A DNA stretch of 13,536 nucleotides from an uncultured Blautia sp. (GCA_934409175.1 CAKRVX010000055.1:1-13536); one strand, 5' to 3'; positions 1 through 7,714 are shown, counted from the first letter of the stretch. Numbers and translations: made by a program. Notes: a model not told the origin generated them from the sequence alone.

Positions 1-1141
1 CTGTAGAGTAGATTACTGCAAGAGGAGCTGCACCTTTTTCTTCAACAGAAGCAGAACCCTGTTTGATTACTTCATACTCTGTATCAAAGTCGCCCTTGAT
101 CGGAGGAACTACACCAGCAACATCTGTGAACCATGACTGACCATAGTCAGATGTATACCACCAGTTCAGGAAGTTAAGAACAATATCTTTGTTCTCAGAA
201 TCTTTGTTTACACGAAGTGCCTGGTCAGATCCTGTGATAACCTGGCAGTGAGAAGCATCTTCATCTACCGGATATCCAGAGAATGTAATCTTAAGATCTG
301 GATTAATCTTCATCAGATCGCCTTCAACCCATGCGCCCTGGCCAACCATGATAGCTGCTTTTCCGGAAGCAAGTGCTGCTTCTTCTGCACTTAAATCTGT
401 TTCCAGAGGTTTCTGATCTCCGTTATCTTTTACAAGATCAACGAAATCAAAGAAATTATCTGTAAGAACCGGATAATTGTTCAGAGAATCAGAGCCATCT
501 TCGAATCCTGCAATCAGCTTCTGTACATCGTCAGATGCTGCATCAGCAAAGTGCTGGAAGGCGTGTTTGAATACCCACCATTCAGCATATCCACTTGTAA
601 ATGGTGTAATATCTGCTGCTTTTAATTTCTCTACACAGTCTTTTAATTCTGTCATTGTTTCCGGAACCTTCTCAACACCTGCTTTGTCCAGAAGATCCTG
701 ATTATAGATAAGTCCGAAATAGTTTCCTTTGATTGCTACACCATAGCAGCCCTCGCCGTTGGCATCTTTCATAGTTGCTGCTACGTTATCATCCATAGCG
801 TCAACCAATGGCTGTCCTGTAAGATCAAGGGAATATTCTTTATATGTTTCGATTTCCTTTCCTGATGTGGAGGAGAAGATATCCGGGCACTCACCGGAAT
901 TAAGTTTTGCTTTTAAAAGTGTAGGATAATCGTTCTGTGTTGTCTCATAATTGATAGTAACACCTGGCTCTACATTTTTGTACTCATCAATAAGAGTTTG
1001 GATAGCATCTGCATACTCCGGCTGGGAGATAAACATATAGATTTCGCCCTCGTCATCACCTTCTGCATGAACTGCTACGCTTGAAAACATAGTAGTTGCC
1101 ATCGCTGCACAAAGCATTACACTGATCAGTTTTTTCTTCAT
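1..1141 (-). CDS. Extracellular sugar-binding protein of a CUT1 ABC importer (3' end missing)
   Basis: This is the solute-binding component that would capture an oligosaccharide outside the cell and deliver it to the two permeases encoded just upstream. I translated 380 codons by hand from the ATG at 1141; the frame stays open to the left edge, so the C-terminus (probably some tens of residues) is outside. An excellent ribosome site (AAAGGAGG) lies 8 bases before the ATG. The N-terminus is a signal peptide: MKKK, a hydrophobic stretch, then A-V-H-A before Glu27. Family 1 binding-protein features follow: a Q-P-E-Y start of the mature fold, G-x-C-P-D-I-F near 83-89, Y-N-Q-D-L-L near 146-151 and the aromatic N-W-W-Y-T-S-D-Y-G-Q near 326-335. 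The only early cysteine (Cys11) is preceded by V-M-L and is not a lipobox. Association with alpha-galactosides rests on the neighbouring galactosidase. It is the last visible gene of the operon, 96 bases after the second permease. Confidence 0.92.
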   Translation of the reverse strand, partial: MKKKLISVMLCAAMATTMFSSVAVHAEGDDEGEIYMFISQPEYADAIQTLIDEYKNVEPGVTINYETTQNDYPTLLKAKLNSGECPDIFSSTSGKEIETYKEYSLDLTGQPLVDAMDDNVAATMKDANGEGCYGVAIKGNYFGLIYNQDLLDKAGVEKVPETMTELKDCVEKLKAADITPFTSGYAEWWVFKHAFQHFADAASDDVQKLIAGFEDGSDSLNNYPVLTDNFFDFVDLVKDNGDQKPLETDLSAEEAALASGKAAIMVGQGAWVEGDLMKINPDLKITFSGYPVDEDASHCQVITGSDQALRVNKDSENKDIVLNFLNWWYTSDYGQSWFTDVAGVVPPIKGDFDTEYEVIKQGSASVEEKGAAPLAVIYST

Positions 1142-1237
1142 CTTTAAATCCTCCTTTTGGTTTCATTAGAAGTTTTATTCTGTCCGGCGTAAACTTCACC
1201 GGTCATTTACATTTAATTTTTATTTAGTACGCAGTTA

Positions 1238-2077
1238 TCATCCTTTTACTGCACCTGCAACAACACCTTCTACAATGTATTTCTGCAGGAAAATAAAGAT
1301 AATGATGGATGGCAATACTGCCAGTACCATGGCCGCCATCGCGTAATGCCACTGGGTATTAAACTGACCTACGAATGTATAGGCTGCAAGTACCAGTGTC
1401 TTGGTCTCGTTTGAACTGTTGACCATAAGCAGTGGAAGAAGGAAGTCATTCCAGATCCACATAACATCAATTACGATTACTGTAAAGGTTACAGATTTCA
1501 GAAGCGGGAAGATAATGGAACGATAGGTACGGAAAGTACCTGCACCATCGATAAATGCACTCTCGTCCAGCTCTTTCGGAATCGTTGACATAAAGTTTCC
1601 ATAAATGAAAGCTGCCATCGGAATACCGAAGCCCCAGTACTGAATACCAAGACCGATCTTACTTCCAGAAAGATTAACTACGTTCATAACTTTCAGAAGT
1701 GTGATCATGATAGTCTGGAAAGGAATCAGCATAGGTGTTGTGATCATGAACTGAGCAAATCTGGTATATCTGTTCTTCTTTCTGCTGATGATGTAAGCAG
1801 ACATAGAAGAAAATACAATGATTCCAACGATACCGATCACTGTAATGATCACGTTGTTAAAAAACAGCTTACCATATTTCATCTTGTCCATAACATAGGT
1901 GTAATTGCTCCATTCAATCTTACTTGGAAGCGCGATTACATCCATGATAACTTCGCCAAATGGTTTCACTGAGTTGATCACCATCAGGAATACAGGGTAG
2001 ATATAGATCAACGCCAGAATAAGCATTACAACTGTAAGGACTATCTTTTTCGTTTTCTTTCTCTGAGCCATTGTCAT
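1238..2077 (-). CDS. Carbohydrate ABC transporter permease, MalG/MsmG type
   Basis: This is the second membrane subunit of the CUT1 sugar importer, 279 residues, the usual family length. About six membrane segments are visible (roughly 12-34, 74-97, 108-130, 143-163, 195-217 and 245-265). The cytoplasmic EAA loop that docks on the ATPase is at 172-191, with E-S-A, D-G-A and I-I-F-P in the expected spacing. The C-terminus V-V-A-G-A-V-K-G is typical of MalG-type subunits. The start at 2077 overlaps the stop of the upstream permease by one base (TAATG), so the two are probably translationally coupled. A GGGAGG site about 10 bases upstream supports this ATG rather than the second ATG two codons later. 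It acts as a heterodimer with the preceding permease. Substrate cannot be read from the permease itself; alpha-galactosides are inferred from context. Confidence 0.95.
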   Translation of the reverse strand: MTMAQRKKTKKIVLTVVMLILALIYIYPVFLMVINSVKPFGEVIMDVIALPSKIEWSNYTYVMDKMKYGKLFFNNVIITVIGIVGIIVFSSMSAYIISRKKNRYTRFAQFMITTPMLIPFQTIMITLLKVMNVVNLSGSKIGLGIQYWGFGIPMAAFIYGNFMSTIPKELDESAFIDGAGTFRTYRSIIFPLLKSVTFTVIVIDVMWIWNDFLLPLLMVNSSNETKTLVLAAYTFVGQFNTQWHYAMAAMVLAVLPSIIIFIFLQKYIVEGVVAGAVKG

Positions 2078-2955
2078 TATAAATCTACCTCCCTGCTATG
2101 CATAGCTTTTAATACCAGCTGTGTGATAACCAGGATGACTACAAAGAATACCAGCGCCTTGGCAGATCCAAGACCATAATTGTTATTCTGGAAAGCCTCT
2201 CTGTAAATATCAAGTGTTACACTGTATGTAGATCCTCCCGGACCTCCTTTGGTAAGTGCCAGGATGATATCAAATACTTTAACAGCATTTGTCAGGGACA
2301 TGAATACACATGTTGTGATGGATGGTCCCAGAAGCGGAAGTGTAACTTTGAAAAATTTCTTCCAGGAAGTAGCACCATCTACTTCTGCTGCCTCTAATAC
2401 ATCTGTAGGAACTGCCTGAAGTCCTGCGATATACAGAACAATATAAAAGCCAAGCGCCTGCCAGATACCTACAAAGGCTACCGCGTAAAACGCCAGATGA
2501 CTGTCACCCAGCCAGCTGAGATTCAGGAATCCCAGATGAGTTTTTTCAAAGAGTGCTGCGAATCCCTGTGAAAAAATGAATTTCCAGATGAAACCTACGA
2601 TTGTCATACTCATGATATATGGAATGAAGAACATACTCCTCATTACATTCGCAGCCGGGATCTTCTGTACAAGAGCCACTGCGATCGCCAGTGCCAGGAC
2701 ATTTACCAGAATCATAAATATAATCGTATATTTACCGGTAAAGATCAGGCTCTGCATGAAATCTGAAGAACCACTGAACAATTTCTTAAAGTTCTCCAGC
2801 CCGATAAATTTCGGGGACTTGGAAATTCCGTTCCACTCTGTAAGAGAATAGTAAAGACTCATTACAAAGGGGATGTAGAAAACCAACATTACAAGGAACA
2901 ATGATGGAACTGTAAAAGCCGCACATTCCAGATATTCTTTTTTCTTTCTTTTCAT
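2077..2955 (-). CDS. Carbohydrate ABC transporter permease, MalF/MsmF/UgpA type
   Basis: This is the first membrane subunit of the CUT1 importer, 292 residues, normal for the short MalF/UgpA class that lacks the enteric periplasmic insertion. A basic N-terminus (MKRKKKEY) precedes the first membrane helix at about 12-35, and further helices follow at about 74-97, 108-128, 155-177, 212-232 and 264-283. The EAA loop is at 188-207, with E-A-A, D-G-A and L-P-L-L. The MalF-class signature around 237-255 (G-G-P-G-G-S-T-Y) is clear. The start has a GAGGAGGG ribosome site 9-10 bases upstream. It is the first gene after the strong promoter at 3036-3064 and is coupled to the second permease by a one-base overlap. 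No ATPase gene lies with it, which is common for Gram-positive CUT1 systems that share an MsmK-like ATPase. Confidence 0.95.
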   Translation of the reverse strand: MKRKKKEYLECAAFTVPSLFLVMLVFYIPFVMSLYYSLTEWNGISKSPKFIGLENFKKLFSGSSDFMQSLIFTGKYTIIFMILVNVLALAIAVALVQKIPAANVMRSMFFIPYIMSMTIVGFIWKFIFSQGFAALFEKTHLGFLNLSWLGDSHLAFYAVAFVGIWQALGFYIVLYIAGLQAVPTDVLEAAEVDGATSWKKFFKVTLPLLGPSITTCVFMSLTNAVKVFDIILALTKGGPGGSTYSVTLDIYREAFQNNNYGLGSAKALVFFVVILVITQLVLKAMHSREVDL

Positions 2956-2991
2956 ATCTGACTGCCCTCCTCTATTCAGTTATTGCAACTT

Positions 2992-3009
2992 CTGTTACTG
3001 CGTCAACAG
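2992..3009. promoter_or_regulatory. Candidate operator palindrome in the importer leader
   Basis: CTGTTACTGCGTCAACAG is an 18-base imperfect palindrome with matching 5-base arms (CTGTT and AACAG) and a self-complementary GC centre; 12 of 18 positions are symmetric. It lies about 20-37 bases after the predicted transcription start, where a LacI-family repressor could act as a roadblock. The LacI-family gene upstream is the obvious partner. Against this, typical operators of the family have a central CG rather than GC, and no second copy was found in front of the regulator gene. Confidence 0.4.
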
Positions 3010-3035
3010 CAACGCCCGTTTGTTCTATACATCAA

Positions 3036-3064
3036 AATATACTCACTTTTATGTGAATTGTCAA
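3036..3064 (-). promoter_or_regulatory. Strong sigma-A promoter for the sugar importer operon
   Basis: On the minus strand a perfect -35 box TTGACA (3064-3059) is followed after exactly 17 bases by TATATT (3041-3036), a near-consensus -10. Transcription would start near 3029, about 74 bases before the permease ATG. The spacer holds the inverted repeat TCAC-N6-GTGA (3043-3056), so a protein bound there would block RNA polymerase directly. Confidence 0.8.
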
Positions 3065-3355
3065 CATATAGTTTGCTCTAACTCTGTAAATTTTTATAGG
3101 TTTTCTACATAACCTTTTCTCTTGTTTTTTTAACCTTTTTTGTAAAATCTGTCTAATTTCTTCTGGAAATCCCTGTATCTTTTCCAGTGTGAATTGTAAG
3201 ATTTGTACAATATTCATTTTCGGCACTTTGCCAAGCACAGAAAATTGTATGTATTTTTACATATATTCTGTCATTTCAGCACTGTACATTTTACGGACAC
3301 TAGAATATTCCGCGTACGTCATTCACGGACAGTGGCTAATGGACCAGCTTTTCAG

Positions 3356-5470
3356 TCAGTCCTGCGTACATTCGATTTCAAATACTCTCGCACAAGGTGC
3401 CGTTTCCAGTTTAACACTGAGAGTCCCTGCTTCTTCATTCCACTGACAGGAAACCGGGCGATTCTTCGGATATGCGCAATGCACCTTTACGCCTCTGCCT
3501 TTCAGCTGTGGAAGCGGAATGATCTGCGTTTCCTCTCCGCTTCTTCTCCATACGGACAGATACTGCTTCTTTCCTGCATTTAAGCCTAATGCGGACCAGT
3601 CATCTTTGTAATGGGAAGTTCCAATAGGCCAGTAAGGATATGCTGCTTTGATATCATCACGAATAGTTTTATAATAATCCAGTGCTTCTTTTACCAGTTC
3701 CTTCTGTACATCTGTAATTTCTGCCAGATGACCACTCTGATGAATTCTGAGAAGAAGTGCATTTACCATATTAAAGATTGTCTCTTCCTCATCTGCACCT
3801 GACTTCGGATATGACCATACAGCAGCCTGTTCCATAGCCACGCCCAGAGGTGCATTCGCCGCAATCGTTGCATAATATCTGTAATCTTCCTGATCACTGG
3901 TAGACTGAATACTATATCTGGAAAGCATTGCATAATCCATACGGAGGCCACCGCTGGAGCAGTTCTCTATGATCAGATCCGGATATCTCTTAAATACACT
4001 GTCCAGCCATTTCAGATATGCTCTCTCATGTTCCAGAAGTCCCTCGCCAGCACTCTCCGCATCTACTTCCGTACCAACTCCCGGTTCAATGTTATAGTCC
4101 ATCTTAATATATCCGATTCCATATTCATTTACCAGTCTGTCAATCACGCTGTTCGCATGGGCGATAACTTCCGGCTGACGGAAATCCAGCTGATATCTGC
4201 TTCTGTCGTAAACTCTCTTTCCGAACCTGTGGAAGAAAGCATTTTCCGGCATTTTTTTCACCATCGGGCATTTAATTCCCATAACTTCAAGTTCCAGCCA
4301 TAATCCCGGAATCATTCCTTTGGAACGGATATAATCGATCACCTCTTTGATTCCGCCTGGAAAACGTTTCTCGGATGGCTGCCATTCTCCTACAGCATCC
4401 CACCAGAAACCATCTGCATACCATCCCGCATCAATACAGAAGTATTCACATCCTGCTTTTGCAGCGGCATCGATCAGTGGAAATTCTTTTTCCGTGGTAG
4501 GATCTGCCCACAAACAGTTCATATAGTCGTTAAAAATGATTCCCAGATTTTCGTTATCTTTATTCTTTCTTCGGATGGCTCTTCGATAACCTGTAAGTTC
4601 TCTTGCCAGATCTGCCAGATCACCTGTCACAGCACCTACACCTGCCGGAACTGTGGTAAAACTTTCTCCTGGTTTTAATTCTTTATGCCAGTGAGAATGA
4701 ATATCCGTAGGGCCACTGATCTGCAGATACAGGTGATTGGTCAGGTCACTGATCTCACTATGCCAGGAACCATTGTGTTCAATCTGCCAGAAAAGAATGC
4801 TCTTTGTCTCTGTATTGGAAATATATCCCATAGGAAGATAATTCTTTGTAGACCAGTTTCCTGTATTGGTCAGCTCAAACGCTTTGGAAGAACGGATAGG
4901 AATATTGATCTGTGAATTCTGAAGTCCTACCTCCGGAAGGGTATATTCCTGCAAAAGCAGTTCTCTCTGCCAGGAATTATGTACAACTCCGATTTTGATT
5001 TTCTCATCTCTTGGAAGAATTCCTTCTTTTTCTACACCATTCAGATTAAATGTGGATATATACTGAATGGTCTGGGCTTCTTTGCCCACATTTGAAACTT
5101 CACACCAGCATCTTACAACTGCAATTCCATCAAAAAACTGAAAATGACTGACTGCGCGCAGACCTGATTCCTGATCCTCTGTAGTAATCTCAAGTTTACG
5201 TCCTGTTTCATTTCTGTAATCTTTATGTTCTGCATACTGCATTCTGTAGCCTGGTGCAGTTACAATATATTTGGTTCCGTGTCGTTCATCCGGTCTGTCA
5301 TAACCTGCTGCCTCAAGTTCCAAAAGTTTGAATCCCTGTTCCTCATATTCATCCTGGATCGTGCGTTCGTCAAATGGCAGTGCTGAAAAATGCAGAAGTC
5401 TTACGCACCCTGTATCAGCAACCTTCCATACCATATTGATACCGTTTTCCTGAATCTTAAATACCTTCAT
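3356..5470 (-). CDS. aga: Alpha-galactosidase, glycoside hydrolase family 36
   Basis: This 704-residue enzyme would release terminal alpha-1,6-linked galactose from raffinose-family sugars or melibiose. It has no signal peptide, so it acts in the cytoplasm on imported substrate. The layout is the GH36 one: an N-terminal beta-sandwich (about 1-290), a TIM-barrel catalytic domain (about 305-620) and a C-terminal beta domain. Barrel motifs include D-A-G-W (347-350), G-L-W-L-E (389-393), K-M-D-Y-N with the predicted nucleophile Asp458, C-S-S-G-G (504-508) and S-T-S-D-Q-E-D with the predicted acid/base Asp526. Length is close to the usual 700-740. The motifs differ from the textbook forms (W-D-M-N-R and W-T-S-D-N-T-D), so it may belong to a less studied GH36 subgroup and its exact linkage preference is uncertain. 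The start has a GAGGAG site 8-10 bases upstream. It begins 26 bases after the LacI-family gene, so the two are probably co-transcribed. Confidence 0.9.
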   Translation of the reverse strand: MKVFKIQENGINMVWKVADTGCVRLLHFSALPFDERTIQDEYEEQGFKLLELEAAGYDRPDERHGTKYIVTAPGYRMQYAEHKDYRNETGRKLEITTEDQESGLRAVSHFQFFDGIAVVRCWCEVSNVGKEAQTIQYISTFNLNGVEKEGILPRDEKIKIGVVHNSWQRELLLQEYTLPEVGLQNSQINIPIRSSKAFELTNTGNWSTKNYLPMGYISNTETKSILFWQIEHNGSWHSEISDLTNHLYLQISGPTDIHSHWHKELKPGESFTTVPAGVGAVTGDLADLARELTGYRRAIRRKNKDNENLGIIFNDYMNCLWADPTTEKEFPLIDAAAKAGCEYFCIDAGWYADGFWWDAVGEWQPSEKRFPGGIKEVIDYIRSKGMIPGLWLELEVMGIKCPMVKKMPENAFFHRFGKRVYDRSRYQLDFRQPEVIAHANSVIDRLVNEYGIGYIKMDYNIEPGVGTEVDAESAGEGLLEHERAYLKWLDSVFKRYPDLIIENCSSGGLRMDYAMLSRYSIQSTSDQEDYRYYATIAANAPLGVAMEQAAVWSYPKSGADEEETIFNMVNALLLRIHQSGHLAEITDVQKELVKEALDYYKTIRDDIKAAYPYWPIGTSHYKDDWSALGLNAGKKQYLSVWRRSGEETQIIPLPQLKGRGVKVHCAYPKNRPVSCQWNEEAGTLSVKLETAPCARVFEIECTQD

Positions 5471-5496
5471 TTTTCTGTCTCCTCTTTTATGCTTTT

Positions 5497-6513
5497 TTAT
5501 GATTTAGTTTTTACACTTTCCCTTGTTATCAACTGCACACTGGTTTTGTATACATTCTTTTCGCATTTTTCCCCATGTATGAGTTTCATCAGCACATCCA
5601 CTGCAGTCTCCGCTTTTTCTTCTACATTTACGCGTATCGTGGTCAGACGGGGATAAACAATGCTGGCAAATACATCATCATCCATCCCTGCCACAGAAAT
5701 TTCTTCCGGGATTTTCACCTGATTCCTGTGCAGAAAAGAAATCATCTCTGCAGCATTGATATCTGTGGAAAAAAACAATGCTGTGTCTGTCCCTACATAC
5801 TTCAGGAAATCCTGATAACATTTCTCCCTCTGTATGTAATCCCTCGGCAAACGTTTTTCCTCCAGCAGTACTTCGCAGCCCGCTTCCCGTACTGCCTCAC
5901 GCACTCCTATAAACCTCAGATGATCCGCACCATGGTTCACATTTGCCAGATACACGATTCGCTTCACACCCTGCCGTATCAGATACCGTGCCATCTCCCT
6001 TCCGCCTTTTTTATCCTCAGATGTAATCTGATAATATGTCTCATTTCCTTCCGGCATTTCATCCATATCAATAGAGACGATGGGGGTTTCTGACAATCCA
6101 GCTATTTTTTGCAGATATCTGTACGGCATTGAAATCGTGATAATTCCATCCACATTCCAGCCAACTGTCATCTTCTCGATCTCTTCTACGTTTTTATCTG
6201 AAAAGATCATAATATAATATCCCTTTTCCCGCAAAAGCTGCTCCAGATGTCCCAGCATATTTCCATAAAACGGCGTTTCATAAGCAGAGCCTCTGGCAAA
6301 GGACGGTGTTGTGATCAGAATGCAGATGATCCTGGAACTTCTGTTTGTCAGTGCATTCAATCCAAGCCTGGGAATATAATTATTCTCTGCCAGAAGTTTC
6401 TCCACCTTCTCTATGGTCTGCGCAGATACTCGTGTATTTTTCTTATGCAGAACATTAGAAACGGTAGTCGTACTCACTCCTGCCTGTCTGGCAATTTCCT
6501 TTATCGTAACCAT
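5497..6513 (-). CDS. LacI-family transcriptional regulator
   Basis: This is a 338-residue sugar-responsive DNA-binding regulator, normal for the LacI/GalR family. The N-terminal helix-turn-helix (about 3-24: T-I-K-E-I-A-R-Q-A-G-V-S-T-T-T-V-S) is textbook. The hinge follows at about 46-57, with Leu55 in the place of the minor-groove-intercalating leucine. The periplasmic-binding-protein-like sensor domain runs from about 62, with V-D-G-I-I (121-125), P-I-V-S-I-D (144-149), I-S-V-A-G-M-D-D (272-279) and T-T-I-R (291-294). I place the start at 6513: M-V-T-I-K-E-I is the canonical family start and a GGGGAGG site sits about 5 bases before it. The frame is open up to 6549, but that would add 12 residues without a ribosome site. 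The galactosidase follows after 26 bases, so the likely role is control of alpha-galactoside use. The inducer is not deducible. Confidence 0.93.
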   Translation of the reverse strand: MVTIKEIARQAGVSTTTVSNVLHKKNTRVSAQTIEKVEKLLAENNYIPRLGLNALTNRSSRIICILITTPSFARGSAYETPFYGNMLGHLEQLLREKGYYIMIFSDKNVEEIEKMTVGWNVDGIITISMPYRYLQKIAGLSETPIVSIDMDEMPEGNETYYQITSEDKKGGREMARYLIRQGVKRIVYLANVNHGADHLRFIGVREAVREAGCEVLLEEKRLPRDYIQREKCYQDFLKYVGTDTALFFSTDINAAEMISFLHRNQVKIPEEISVAGMDDDVFASIVYPRLTTIRVNVEEKAETAVDVLMKLIHGEKCEKNVYKTSVQLITRESVKTKS

Positions 6514-6537
6514 AAAAGCCTCCCCTCTTATTGGTTC

Positions 6538-6546
6538 AGTATAATA
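6538..6546 (-). promoter_or_regulatory. Possible -10 region for the regulator gene
   Basis: On the minus strand the overlapping hexamers TATTAT (6546-6541) and TATACT (6543-6538) lie 25-33 bases before the regulator start. No good -35 box is found at 16-18 bases, the nearest hexamers being poor matches. This would suit a weak or activator-dependent promoter for regulator and galactosidase. Confidence 0.3.
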
Positions 6547-6595
6547 CACATTGCCCTGAAATAGCTACAGTAAATTGAATTTTTGTATTTATTTT

Positions 6596-6615
6596 TTATT
6601 ATTCACTGATAATAA
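6596..6615. repeat. Inverted repeat in the divergent regulator/bsh region
   Basis: TTATTAT and ATAATAA form perfect 7-base arms around a 6-base centre (TCACTG). The repeat lies between the divergent start regions of the LacI-family gene and the bile salt hydrolase, about 28 bases before the -35 box of the hydrolase promoter. It could be an operator serving either side, or just a chance repeat in AT-rich DNA. It has no run of T after it that would make it a terminator of the strength seen elsewhere in the window. Confidence 0.35.
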
Positions 6616-6642
6616 CCTCTTCCGCATAAAAAAAAGCAACAT

Positions 6643-6672
6643 TTGCATATTTGCCGTTTTTTGTGGTAATAT
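6643..6672 (+). promoter_or_regulatory. Promoter of the bile salt hydrolase gene
   Basis: TTGCAT (6643-6648) and TAATAT (6667-6672) are 18 bases apart. The -10 is preceded by TGG, giving the extended TGn-10 element. Transcription would start near 6679, leaving a leader of about 58 bases. Confidence 0.6.
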
Positions 6673-6736
6673 TCTCAAAAAAGAAACAACAACTTTTGTA
6701 TTAATCAGATTCTTGCATTCACAGGAGGTATTATAC

Positions 6737-7714
6737 ATGTGTACAGCAGCAACTTATAAAACACAGGATTTTTATTTTGGAAGAACTCTTGACTATGAAT
6801 TTTCCTATGGTGATGAAATCACCATCACCCCCCGGAACTATCCATTTCATTTCCGTCATGCCCAAACTCCTCTCGATCATCACTATGGGATCATCGGAAT
6901 GGCTCATGTGGCAGATGATTATCCACTTTATTACGATGCCATCAATGAAAAAGGACTTGGAATGGCAGGACTGAATTTCGTCGGAAATGCAGCTTATGCT
7001 TCTCCTTCTGGTTCCTGCGAAAATGTCGCCCAGTTTGAATTTATACCCTGGATCCTTTCTCAGTGTGCCAGCCTGGCAGAAGCACGGGAAAAATTGTCTG
7101 GAATGAACCTGACAGACACTCCGTTTAATGAACATTTCCCTTGTGCCCAGCTTCACTGGATCATTGCAGATGCTTCCGGTTGTATCACAGTGGAATCCAT
7201 GAAAGACGGTCTGCATATTTATGACAATCCAGTTGGTGTTCTGACTAATAACCCGCCATTTCCACAGCAGATGTTTCAGTTAAATAATTACATGTCACTT
7301 TCTCCGCGACAACCGGAAAATACTTTCGCCCCGACTCTTGATCTAGTATCTTACAGTCGCGGTATGGGAGCTCTTGGCCTTCCTGGTGATCTTTCCTCTG
7401 CTTCCCGATTCGTCAGGGTCGCTTTTACAAAAACAAACTCCAGATCCGGCAATTCTGAATCCGAAAGCATCAGCCAGTTCTTTCATATTCTGGGCTCTGT
7501 AGACCAGCAGAGAGGATGCTGTGAAGTAACTGACGGCAAATATGAGATCACCCTTTATACTTCCTGCTGCAATGCCACAAAGGGTATCTACTACTATACT
7601 ACTTATGAAAACCACCAGATCAGCGCAGTGAATATGCATCATGAAAATCTGGATGCTGACACACTTATTCGTTACCCGGTTATTACAGGACAGCAGATTT
7701 ACTGCCAGAACTGA
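6737..7714 (+). CDS. bsh: Conjugated bile salt hydrolase (choloylglycine hydrolase family, Ntn)
   Basis: This 325-residue cytosolic enzyme would cleave the amide bond of glycine- or taurine-conjugated bile acids. It is an N-terminal-nucleophile hydrolase: after removal of Met1, Cys2 becomes the nucleophile. The start must therefore be the ATG at 6737 (M-C-T-A-A), which has a CAGGAGG site 9 bases upstream; the frame is open from 6575, but a longer protein would bury the cysteine. All expected active-site residues are present: Cys2, Arg16, Asp19, Asn80 (in A-G-L-N-F), Asn171 (in V-L-T-N-N-P) and Arg224 (in S-A-S-R-F). Asn80, where penicillin V acylases usually have Tyr, favours bile salt hydrolase. 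Length matches Clostridium perfringens BSH (329), and L-G-L-P-G-D, Q-F-F-H-I-L and G-I-Y-Y-Y-T-T-Y-E-N are shared with it from memory. The loop S207-R208-G209 is of the type reported to go with glycine-conjugate preference. It has its own promoter and no transporter beside it. Confidence 0.93.
   Translation: MCTAATYKTQDFYFGRTLDYEFSYGDEITITPRNYPFHFRHAQTPLDHHYGIIGMAHVADDYPLYYDAINEKGLGMAGLNFVGNAAYASPSGSCENVAQFEFIPWILSQCASLAEAREKLSGMNLTDTPFNEHFPCAQLHWIIADASGCITVESMKDGLHIYDNPVGVLTNNPPFPQQMFQLNNYMSLSPRQPENTFAPTLDLVSYSRGMGALGLPGDLSSASRFVRVAFTKTNSRSGNSESESISQFFHILGSVDQQRGCCEVTDGKYEITLYTSCCNATKGIYYYTTYENHQISAVNMHHENLDADTLIRYPVITGQQIYCQN

Larger units (their letters stand above)
2956..3355 (-). other. 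400-bp intergenic region between alpha-galactosidase and importer genes
   Basis: This AT-rich stretch separates the end of the alpha-galactosidase from the first permease. The permease-proximal third holds a promoter and two inverted repeats, listed separately. The galactosidase-proximal part has no convincing intrinsic terminator: there are short repeats (two ACGGAC copies 32 bases apart, and a CACTGT/ACAGTG pair with a long loop), but no hairpin followed by a T run on the minus strand. Read-through from the galactosidase into the importer therefore cannot be excluded. A 68-codon open frame at 3032-3238 runs through the promoter with no ribosome site and is not accepted as a gene. Confidence 0.6.

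Noticed and set aside
1142-1237. GTAAA/TTTAC inverted repeat around ACCGGT between permease and binding protein genes
   Set aside because: The inner and outer symmetries do not share a centre and the stem would be weak; a processing hairpin is possible but not supported.
3032-3238. 68-codon minus-strand open frame in the promoter region
   Set aside because: It has no ribosome site and only a GTG or internal ATG as start. Its 3' part overlaps the importer promoter, and its Lys-rich composition follows from A-rich DNA.
3290-3335. Direct repeat ACGGAC and hairpin as a terminator of the galactosidase
   Set aside because: The arms are short, the loop is long, and no T run follows on the minus strand.
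5575-6093. 172-codon plus-strand open frame
   Set aside because: It is antisense to the LacI-family gene, with His/Cys-rich low-information content typical of a shadow frame.
6514-6549. 12-residue N-terminal extension of the LacI-family regulator
   Set aside because: The ATG at 6513 has the ribosome site and gives the canonical family N-terminus.
6575-6736. 54-residue N-terminal extension of the bile salt hydrolase
   Set aside because: It would bury the catalytic cysteine, spans the promoter, and the real ATG at 6737 has a proper ribosome site.
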